Of a DNA stretch of 62,871 nt, positions 56,276-62,871 are shown piece after piece. Each line of letters opens with the position of its first letter. The first letter of the stretch is position 1. The notes below the pieces were generated by a model that was not told the origin of the DNA, did not search any database, and saw only the letters and a list, made by a program, of their open reading frames with translations. The translations under genes and the position numbers were made by a program. Source of the stretch: Paracoccaceae bacterium (GTDB lineage Bacteria > Pseudomonadota > Alphaproteobacteria > Rhodobacterales > Rhodobacteraceae); the NCBI GenBank assembly GCA_014323785.1, contig JACONJ010000044.1:1-62871 (forward strand). The letters are read 5' to 3'.

Positions 56276-57373
56276 ATGGCTCAGATATGTATTGAAAAAA
56301 TCCGCAAGGAATTCGGCGCATTTACGGCAGTAAAATCATCAAGTTTCACCATTGAGGATGGCGAATTTTTCGTACTTCTTGGTCCCTCGGGCTGTGGGAA
56401 GACGACGACTTTGCGGATGATGGCAGGGCTTGAGTTGCCGACATCGGGGCAAATCTACATCGACGGCGTGGAAGTTGGGCAAAAGCGTGCCAGTAAACGT
56501 GATATCGCGTTCGTTTTTCAAATGTTCGCACTCTACCCGCATATGAACGTGCGCAAAAACATTTCCTACCCCCTGCTTAGTCAAGGAATTAGCCGTGCCG
56601 CCGCCCGCACCAAAGTTAATGAAGTGGCCGAAATCCTTGGCATTACTGACATCCTTGAACGGCCTGTCAGTGGCCTTTCAGGTGGTGATCGGCAACGCGT
56701 GGCACTTGGCCGTGCGATTGTGCGCGACCCGAAGGCATTCTTTATGGATGAACCGCTTGGTGCACTGGATGCAGAATTCCGCGAGCATATGTCAGAAGAG
56801 CTGCGGGCGTTGCATGACCGTATGGGAGCCACAACCGTTTACGTAACCCATGACCAGCTGGAAGCGATGCAGATGGGCGACAAGATTGTGGTGATGAACC
56901 ACGGCGTGGTCGAGCAGCTCGGTGTGCCGCAGGACATCTATGATTGGCCCGCGACCTTGTTTGTGGCGCAGTTCATCGGCTCACCTGCAATGAATTTCCT
57001 TGACTTCGAGGGTACGGTTACGCGGGGTACGACCAGCTTGCGGTTAGGGGATACCCATATCGACATCCCTGAACAGCGCGACTGTGCCAATGGAGCACTG
57101 GTGATGGGCGTCCGGCCTGAACATGTTTATATTGACAGCACTGCACCCTACCGCGGGCAGGTACTGGCGACAGAATATCTGGGCACGACGCAGATCGTAA
57201 CAATACGTACCGCACATGGCGATGTGAAAGCACGGGTGGCCTCGTCCGATGTGTTCATTCCCGGGGAAACTGTGGGCTTGCGCTTTGATGCGCGCACTTT
57301 GTCCGTTTTCAACCAAACCAGTGGCCGCGCATTGATCTCGGTCGCGAATGAGAGAGTGCTGGCATATGGCTGA
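56276..57373 (+). CDS. ABC transporter ATPase 1 (MalK/UgpC type)
   Basis: The start at ATG 56276 (MAQICIEKIRKEFGAFTAV) gives 365 residues; the longer open frame runs back over the previous gene. Walker A is GPSGCGKTTT, the signature LSGGDRQRVALGRAI, and Walker B FFMDEPLGALD. The H-loop reads YVTHDQLEAMQMGDK, and a C-terminal TOBE regulatory domain follows (MGVRPEHVYID, ARVASSDVFIPGE). In the signature the usual Gln-type position is Asp, a minor variant. With the second ATPase it may form a heterodimer, as in GlpS/GlpT. Confidence 0.93.
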   Translation: MAQICIEKIRKEFGAFTAVKSSSFTIEDGEFFVLLGPSGCGKTTTLRMMAGLELPTSGQIYIDGVEVGQKRASKRDIAFVFQMFALYPHMNVRKNISYPLLSQGISRAAARTKVNEVAEILGITDILERPVSGLSGGDRQRVALGRAIVRDPKAFFMDEPLGALDAEFREHMSEELRALHDRMGATTVYVTHDQLEAMQMGDKIVVMNHGVVEQLGVPQDIYDWPATLFVAQFIGSPAMNFLDFEGTVTRGTTSLRLGDTHIDIPEQRDCANGALVMGVRPEHVYIDSTAPYRGQVLATEYLGTTQIVTIRTAHGDVKARVASSDVFIPGETVGLRFDARTLSVFNQTSGRALISVANERVLAYG

Positions 57374-58361
57374 TATTGTTCTGAACGATGTGACTAAGCG
57401 GTTCGGCGACACGGTGGCACTCGACAATGTATCGATGAATGTGCCGGACGGTGCTTTTGTGGTACTGCTGGGGCCGACGGGTGCAGGCAAGACGACGATG
57501 CTACGCATTATCTCGGGCCTTGATAAGCCTGACGAGGGTACGGTGCTGATCGACGGCCAACCGATGGCGGGGCTGACGCCTGCTCAGCGCAACCTTGCGA
57601 TGGTGTTCCAGCAATACTCACTTTACCCGCATATGACGGTGCGTGAGAACCTGGCGTTCCCGCTGAAATCACCGCTACTGAAAACACCCGCCGACCAAAT
57701 CGAAGCCAGGGTGATCAAGGTCGCGGAGCTTCTGCAGATTTCTCACAAGCTTGACAACAGGGCGACGGCCCTGTCGGGGGGCGAGATGCAGCGCGTGTCC
57801 ATTGGCCGGGCACTGGTGCGTAAGCCCCATGCCTATCTGATGGATGAGCCGCTGAGTTCGCTGGACGCCAAGCTTCGCTCGGACCTGCGCGTGGAATTGA
57901 AGGCTATTCAGGCCGATACGGGTGGCACGTTCCTCTATTCGACGCATGACCAGATCGAGGCCATGACCATGGCCAACCATGTGGGCGTTCTGAATCACGG
58001 AAAGCTGGTTCAATTCGGTACCCCGCGCGAGGTATATGAGAATCCGGTCAGCATCTATGCCGCCCGCCGCCTGGGCCAGCCACGCATCAACATTCTGCCT
58101 GCTCCACTTTTTGGCGACCACCCCACGGGGGCGAAATCCATTGGCCTTAGATCAGAACAGATCGTGCAGGGTGAAGGGGAAGATAGCCTTGTCACGCGGG
58201 TAGAGCATCTGGGCGACCAGACCCGGTTACACCTGAATTATCGCGAGCATGACCTGATCACCGTCACTGAGATCCACACCAGCCTGGGTGTCGGCGATAT
58301 TCTAAAAATCCGGCCCGAGAAGCCATTCTATTTTGACTCCAACGGTGCCCGATTAGCGTAA
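57366..58361 (+). CDS. ABC transporter ATPase 2 (MalK/UgpC type)
   Basis: The start at ATG 57366 (MADIVLNDVTKRFGDTVALD) overlaps the preceding gene by 8 bp and gives 331 residues. Walker A is GPTGAGKTTML, the signature ALSGGEMQRVSIGRAL, Walker B LMDEPLSSLDAKL, and the H-loop YSTHDQIEAMTMANH. The TOBE domain is shorter than in ATPase 1. Two different ATPases in one sugar-type importer is unusual but matches the glycerol (Glp) ABC system. The kinase gene follows at 11 bp. Confidence 0.93.
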   Translation: MADIVLNDVTKRFGDTVALDNVSMNVPDGAFVVLLGPTGAGKTTMLRIISGLDKPDEGTVLIDGQPMAGLTPAQRNLAMVFQQYSLYPHMTVRENLAFPLKSPLLKTPADQIEARVIKVAELLQISHKLDNRATALSGGEMQRVSIGRALVRKPHAYLMDEPLSSLDAKLRSDLRVELKAIQADTGGTFLYSTHDQIEAMTMANHVGVLNHGKLVQFGTPREVYENPVSIYAARRLGQPRINILPAPLFGDHPTGAKSIGLRSEQIVQGEGEDSLVTRVEHLGDQTRLHLNYREHDLITVTEIHTSLGVGDILKIRPEKPFYFDSNGARLA

Positions 58362-58372
58362 GGGAGAAGATC

Positions 58373-60007
58373 ATGGCACAATTTATGAACAAGAAAGAGG
58401 ACATCGTCACCGAAGCCATCGATGGACTGATCGCAACTTCTGGCGGGCGCTTGGTACGTCTGGATGGATATCCGCATATCCGTGTAGTAATGCGCAGTGA
58501 CTGGAACAAGTCGAAAGTTGCGATTGTTTCAGGTGGTGGTGCGGGTCACGAACCAGCCCACGCGGGCTTCGTTGGGTTCGGTATGCTGGCCGCAGCGGTC
58601 TGTGGTGATGTCTTCGCATCACCCTCTGTTGATGCTGTTTTAGCCGCGATTCTCGCTGTCACTGGTACCGCCGGATGCCTTTTGATTGTTAAGAACTACA
58701 CTGGTGACCGACTGAATTTCGGTCTCGCTGCAGAGCGTGCAAGGGCCCTTGGTTTAGATGTTTCGATGGTAATAGTGGATGACGACATCGCGCTACCGGA
58801 TATAGCACAATCTCGTGGTGTGGCCGGAACGATCTTTGTTCACAAGATCGCAGGCGCACTTGCCGATGCAGGAGCTAATCTTAACACAGTCACTCGTGCC
58901 GCCGAAAAGGTAATCGAAAAAACTGCATCAATTGGTATGTCTCTGGATACTTGCACTGTACCAGGTTCGTCGAAAGAAACACGTATTCCTTATGGCAAAG
59001 CCGAACTTGGCCTCGGTATCCATGGCGAAGCTGGTGTGCACCAGGTCGCCTATGAAAATGCTCAAGCAGCGATGGCGATGGTCGTGGAGCGACTCAAGCA
59101 GCACATGACATCCAGCCAGCCTTATGTGGCCCTCTTGAATAACCTTGGTGGTGCTACGGTTTTGGAGATGCAGGTTCTGGCATACGAATTGGCGCGTTCA
59201 GAGACTGCATCCCGGTTGAAGTATATCGCTGGCCCTGCAGCATTGATGACATCTCTCAATATGCGGGGTTTTTCTGTGTCGATAATGCCAGTCACCGACG
59301 ATGAAGCAGAAGCCCTTAGCTTGCCAACTGAAACGCCAGCGTGGCCCGGCCTTGCCACATTCTCGAAGAATTCCACAATTGAACTTCCTGATGGTTTGCG
59401 CCCTGTCCAACCCACACCTTCCAAGCATCCCGCAACACAGGAGTTGTTGACGAGGTGTTGCAAGGTCTTCATCAATTCTGAAAAATATCTCAATAGCCTC
59501 GATGCAAAAGCTGGAGATGGTGATACGGGCACGACACTTGCAGGCGCGGCGCGAGCTCTAATCGAAGCGATGGATAGACTGCCCCTTGCCGACCATGCTC
59601 AACTCTACAGCGCAATTGGTCTTGAACTGAGCGAGACCATGGGCGGTTCTTCGGGTGTGCTTCTGGCAATCTTCTTTGCGGCGACGGGTGACGCGGCAGT
59701 AAGCGGACTTCCCATACGTGAATCGTTGAAGCTCGGACTGAAACGTATGCAAGAAATCGGGGGGGCCGAGGAAGGGGATCGAACAATGGTGGATGCCTTA
59801 AAGCCAGCACTTGAGGCGTTAGACAGGGATTTGCTTTGTGCCGCTGGTGCCGCCCGTGCGGGCGCAAACAGAACATCTGAGATGTCGCGTGCCCGCGCAG
59901 GGCGCTCCTCTTACTTGAACTCTGAACAACTGATCGGGTGTACAGACCCAGGTGCAGAAGCGGTGGCTCGCCTATTTGAGGCACTCGCCGTTCCTGGAAC
60001 AATTTGA
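58373..60007 (+). CDS. dhaK: Dihydroxyacetone kinase, fused DhaK-DhaL
   Basis: The 544-residue protein joins the substrate-binding DhaK domain (residues 1-330) to the ATP-binding DhaL domain (about 350-544), the ATP-dependent arrangement. DhaK features are SGGGAGHEPAHAGFVGFGML, LLIVKNYTGDRLNFGLA and GLGIHGEAGVHQV, whose His covalently binds the substrate carbonyl. DhaL has the Mg-ATP loop DAKAGDGDTGTTLAGAA and ETMGGSSGVLLAIFF. It phosphorylates dihydroxyacetone (or other short ketoses) to the glycolytic intermediate DHAP. Base composition is visibly lower in G+C than the transporter genes. AAGGGAGAAG precedes ATG 58373. It ends the operon. Confidence 0.93.
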   Translation: MAQFMNKKEDIVTEAIDGLIATSGGRLVRLDGYPHIRVVMRSDWNKSKVAIVSGGGAGHEPAHAGFVGFGMLAAAVCGDVFASPSVDAVLAAILAVTGTAGCLLIVKNYTGDRLNFGLAAERARALGLDVSMVIVDDDIALPDIAQSRGVAGTIFVHKIAGALADAGANLNTVTRAAEKVIEKTASIGMSLDTCTVPGSSKETRIPYGKAELGLGIHGEAGVHQVAYENAQAAMAMVVERLKQHMTSSQPYVALLNNLGGATVLEMQVLAYELARSETASRLKYIAGPAALMTSLNMRGFSVSIMPVTDDEAEALSLPTETPAWPGLATFSKNSTIELPDGLRPVQPTPSKHPATQELLTRCCKVFINSEKYLNSLDAKAGDGDTGTTLAGAARALIEAMDRLPLADHAQLYSAIGLELSETMGGSSGVLLAIFFAATGDAAVSGLPIRESLKLGLKRMQEIGGAEEGDRTMVDALKPALEALDRDLLCAAGAARAGANRTSEMSRARAGRSSYLNSEQLIGCTDPGAEAVARLFEALAVPGTI

Positions 60008-60686
60008 TAAAATGCCCCTCAGAAAATCGGAGGTACGGTAAGGCAAGACTGGCCATTTAGCCTTTTGATGTGTGAATGAGCTCAGACTAGGTATTTTGGG
60101 GAAAGAATGAATCCACGCATCCATCACCCTAGTCGCTCACGACCGTCGTAAGCAAAATTTGGCTGAGTGGATGGAGAGGTATCGTTCACGACTGGGCGGG
60201 TTTCACTTTGGTCTGCCCCCCCCTCGAATTCCCTCGTTATGATGTAGAATTTGATCAATCTTTCAAAGAAGAAAAAGCCGCTTCACCGAGGCGCGAAGCA
60301 CCGGGATGTTCAAAAGACAATAAGCCAAGACGCCAACGGCGGATATCTGTTGCAAGCGAAATCTCAGCCAGGGCACACCTTACGTCTATGGATGTCCCCC
60401 CCGTGGCAAGGTTTCCTTGGTGGGACGGCCAATAAGCCCACAGGGGCGGGGTTTGGCGCGGTTGGGGGTATGGCGGGGGATCCTGGCCCCTCGCCTGGCC
60501 CCTGTAACTGCCCTGTAATAGGCCCGTAATAGCCCTGTATTAGCTCCTCTGTCACAGGGCATTTACAGGGGGGTACACGGCATTTACGCCCCCCACCTTT
60601 GGCTGGTCTGACAAACGCGAAGGGTGGCCGGGGTTTTGGGGCCCGGCCGCTGCGTGGGGTGTTCAAGGGGGATCAGTTGCAGGTGA
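60008..60686. other. Gene-free stretch between dhaK and the RTX gene
   Basis: About 0.68 kb between converging genes holds no convincing coding sequence. Its right part is G/C-skewed and contains short 11-bp tandem repeats at 60499-60542. No terminator with a clear T-run was found for either flanking gene. Confidence 0.45.
60499..60542. repeat. Imperfect 11-bp tandem repeats, four units
   Basis: Consecutive units CCCCTGTAACT, GCCCTGTAATA, GGCCCGTAATA and GCCCTGTATTA share a CCTGTAA-like core with an exact 11-bp step. This is about one helical turn, so a protein could bind all units on one face of the DNA; no such protein is known to me. Confidence 0.65.
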
Positions 60687-62871
60687 TCACACGATGATGG
60701 CGTCGGGGTCAACGAGCATGATAAAGTCATGGCTGCTTTGCTCGGCGGTCAACACTGTCCTGGCCGCCGCATCATCATAACCATGGCGACCGGTGAACGT
60801 GACGCTGTCACCATCACCTGGCAAAGCAAGGCGCAGGGTGTTGGCGTCAACAACCGTTACAGCAGCAATAACCGCCGCGGCATCCGCGAACGCGTCCTCG
60901 TCAAGGACGATCTTGTCCTCGTCCACGTTAAAGTCCTTGATGGTGTCCGCACCGGACCCGGACTCCACAAAGCGGAAGTGGTCGGCACCGGAATCACCTG
61001 TCAGGCTGTCGTTACCTTCACCGCCGTCCAGCGTGTCGGCACCTTCACCGCCGTCCAGGGTGTCGGCACCTTCATCACCTTCCAGCAAGTCGTTATTGCC
61101 ACCACCGGTCAGCCTGTCGTCACCGGAGGTGCCACCCTGAACGAAGATGAACATATCCGCGTCAAGGGCAGACGCCGCAACACCGGTGATGGTGATGCTG
61201 TTGCCAGACCCCGGATCAATCACGGCATTTGTGGTACCACTTGCCGTGGCCTGAACCGCCGCGAAGTCCTTGAACGCGCCCGCGTCAACGATGATCTTGT
61301 CTTCGTCCTTATCAAAGTCCGTGATGGTATCCGCACCAGACCGGGACTCCCCGAAGCTGAAGTAGTCGTTCCCGGCACCACCTGTCAGCACGTCGTTCCC
61401 GGCACCACCTATCAGCACGTCGTCACCGACACCGCCATCCAGCGTGTCGGCCCCGGCACCGCCCCGCAGCACGTTGGCACCAGCATCCCCGGTCAGGGTG
61501 TCATTGTGACCTGATCCAGTCAGATTCTCGATATTGATCAAGAAATCACCCTGCATGTGGCCACCGGTACCCGTGCCTGTGGCAAGGTTGACGCTTACAC
61601 CCGCGTCTGACCCCGCATAACTGGCCGTGTCGGCACCCGCCCCGCCATCCAGCCAGTCGTCCCTATCGCCACCGTTCAGGGTGTCATCGCCGTCGCCACC
61701 GTTCAGCTTGTCGCCCCCATCGCCGCCTTTCAGAGAATCGTTGCCCGTGCCACCATCCAGATCGTCCGTACCCCTGCCGCCTATCAGCGTATCGTTCCCC
61801 GTGCCCCCTTCCAGGAGGTCATCGCCGCCCTCCAGCGTATCCGCGCCGGTGCCGCCCTTCAGGGTATCGCTGCCATTGTCGCCGATGAGAGAATCGTGAC
61901 CATTGCCACCATATAGCGTGTCATCGCCATCGTCACCATACAGCGTATCGTTCCCCGTGCCCCCTTCCAGGAGGTCATCGCCGCCCTCCAGCGTATCCGC
62001 GCCGGTGCCGCCCTTCAGGGTATCGCTGCCATTGTCGCCGATGAGAGAATCGTTCCCATCCTGGCCCTGGAGTCCGTCGCGATCATCCCCGCCTTCCAGC
62101 GTATCATTGCCACTGCCGCCATACAGGTTGTTATCCCCATCGTCACCATACAGCGTATCGTTGCCTGCGCCGCCTTCCAGAGAGTCGTTGCCCATGCCGC
62201 CGATGAGGGAATCGTTGCCTATGCCGCCATGTAGCTCGTCATTGCCATCGCCGCCATCCAGCGTGTCTGGTCCCTGGCCACCATACAGCGTGTCATCGCC
62301 ATCACCACCTTCCAGCGTGTCCCTGTTATCGCCGCCATCCAGAGAATCCTTGCCACTGCCGCCGTTCAGGGAATCATTGCCACCATTGCCGAGCAGCAGG
62401 TTGGCTCCGGCGTCACCGGTGAGCGTGTCATTCCAGGCAGAGCCCTCAATATCCTCAATGCTCACCAGCACGTCACCCTGCGCGTCGCCGCCTTTCTGGG
62501 TGTCCTCTTCGCCTTCCGGTGTTTTCCTTGTCAGGTCCACATCTACGCCTTGCCGGGAACTGGCATAGCTCGCCCGGTCCCGGCCCGTGCCACCGTCCAG
62601 CACGTCCTTGCCCTCGCCGCCCTCCAGGGTATCAGCCCCCCCTCTGCCGTAGAGCCTGTCGTTGCCCGCACCGCCTTTCAGATGGTTGGACCTGTAGTTG
62701 CCAGCCAGAGAATCACCGCGCGATGACCCCTCAAGGTTCTCAATTTGGACCAGCTTATCGTTTGTGCCTTCGTTTCGATTCTTTTGCCATTCACGGTTGA
62801 AGCCCGCGCCCTTGCCCAGATCGATACGAACCGCCCGGGCAGAGTCCCGGTAACTGGCCCAGTCCCTGCCT
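60687..62871 (-). CDS. Large RTX-repeat calcium-binding protein, 5' end outside the window
   Basis: The minus-strand frame is open from the right edge to the stop at 60687; 728 residues are visible and the start is missing. The left-most visible part carries two 'xASYxxSxxGVxVDL' spacers with VSIEDIEGSAWNDTLTGDAG. A long array of GGxGxDxL nonapeptides follows (about 61650-62400), then a third spacer, then short arrays alternating with 'DTITDFDKDEDKIIVD' beta units. The end VDPDAIIV is hydrophobic, as in type I secretion signals. The protein is strongly acidic and should fold on calcium outside the cell. No enzymatic domain is visible; adhesin, S-layer or surface roles are possible. Confidence 0.92.
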   Translation of the reverse strand, partial: GRDWASYRDSARAVRIDLGKGAGFNREWQKNRNEGTNDKLVQIENLEGSSRGDSLAGNYRSNHLKGGAGNDRLYGRGGADTLEGGEGKDVLDGGTGRDRASYASSRQGVDVDLTRKTPEGEEDTQKGGDAQGDVLVSIEDIEGSAWNDTLTGDAGANLLLGNGGNDSLNGGSGKDSLDGGDNRDTLEGGDGDDTLYGGQGPDTLDGGDGNDELHGGIGNDSLIGGMGNDSLEGGAGNDTLYGDDGDNNLYGGSGNDTLEGGDDRDGLQGQDGNDSLIGDNGSDTLKGGTGADTLEGGDDLLEGGTGNDTLYGDDGDDTLYGGNGHDSLIGDNGSDTLKGGTGADTLEGGDDLLEGGTGNDTLIGGRGTDDLDGGTGNDSLKGGDGGDKLNGGDGDDTLNGGDRDDWLDGGAGADTASYAGSDAGVSVNLATGTGTGGHMQGDFLINIENLTGSGHNDTLTGDAGANVLRGGAGADTLDGGVGDDVLIGGAGNDVLTGGAGNDYFSFGESRSGADTITDFDKDEDKIIVDAGAFKDFAAVQATASGTTNAVIDPGSGNSITITGVAASALDADMFIFVQGGTSGDDRLTGGGNNDLLEGDEGADTLDGGEGADTLDGGEGNDSLTGDSGADHFRFVESGSGADTIKDFNVDEDKIVLDEDAFADAAAVIAAVTVVDANTLRLALPGDGDSVTFTGRHGYDDAAARTVLTAEQSSHDFIMLVDPDAIIV
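61785..61897. repeat. 113-bp identical repeat, copy 1
   Basis: This segment of the RTX array is identical over 113 bp to 61941-62053, offset by 156 bp (52 codons). The neighbouring 43 bp differ, so a recent duplication or conversion inside the array is likely. Confidence 0.85.
61941..62053. repeat. 113-bp identical repeat, copy 2
   Basis: This is the second copy of the 113-bp repeat of the RTX array. Both copies encode a stretch including GTGADTLEGGDDLLEGGTGN, in which one nonapeptide is shortened. Confidence 0.85.

Noticed and set aside
58373-60007. PTS-dependent (DhaM-linked) dihydroxyacetone kinase
   Set aside because: DhaK and DhaL are fused and there is no DhaM; this is the ATP-dependent arrangement. 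The ptsP gene in the window is the regulatory PTS-Ntr enzyme I.
61650-62400. Regular short repeats as a CRISPR array
   Set aside because: The repeats are in-frame codons for GGxGxDxL nonapeptides with no unique spacers.

Overview
The window reads as a chromosomal piece of an alphaproteobacterium, most likely a marine Rhodobacterales/Roseobacter-type organism. Evidence: high G+C with typical codon use, the mreB-mreC-mreD-mrdA-rodA order, hflK-hflC-DUF2065-degP, a beta-hydroxyaspartate (BHA) cycle cluster like that of Paracoccus, a leucine-degradation (liu/mcc) operon in the usual order, and several RTX-repeat proteins. This assignment is inference; no rRNA or tRNA was seen.

Layout. 0-1.7 kb: the 3' end of an RTX gene and a second, broken RTX gene. 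2-16.3 kb: RecD-like helicase, GhrA-type reductase, the minus-strand cell-shape operon (mreBCD, PBP2, RodA), a nuclease-like gene joined to pncB, L-lactate dehydrogenase, and thiN with an internal stop. 16.3-25.3 kb: rpiA, gor, hflK, hflC, degP, a 2Fe-2S ferredoxin and aspS. 25.3-30.4 kb: a frameshifted MT-A70 methyltransferase and the intact minus-strand bhcA-bhcB-bhcC-bhcD cluster. 31.2-33.8 kb: a DUF1800/DUF1501 pair. 33.8-41.8 kb: a collapsed leucine-degradation operon (ivd, mccB, mccA, hmgL, liuC all damaged), split by a 2.4-kb island with a PD-(D/E)XK-type nuclease and two small tandem paralogues. 41.8-51.4 kb: DegT aminotransferase, gph, glmU, glmS, an eroded AlkD-like gene, lysC, ptsP. 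51.7-52.5 kb: remains of malate synthase G and of a serine recombinase. 52.6-60 kb: an ABC-transporter operon ending in a fused dihydroxyacetone kinase. 60.7 kb to the edge: a large minus-strand RTX gene.

How the genes fit together. The BHA cluster converts glyoxylate plus glycine to oxaloacetate, while malate synthase G, the alternative glyoxylate-consuming enzyme, is a wreck 21 kb away. phosphoglycolate phosphatase (gph) and a glyoxylate/hydroxypyruvate reductase are also present, so two-carbon metabolism here appears to have moved to the BHA route. The ABC-DhaKL operon looks like a dedicated uptake-and-phosphorylation unit for dihydroxyacetone or a related polyol.

About fourteen broken genes in 63 kb is striking. 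Some lesions sit in homopolymers and could be read errors. Others cannot easily be: a deletion that fuses mccA to hmgL, a 10-bp tandem duplication in ivd, nonsense codons, and large losses in glcB and alkD. The genome therefore appears to be eroding, as in recently host-associated or niche-restricted bacteria. The most novel-looking unit is the nuclease plus twin small proteins inserted in the liu operon.
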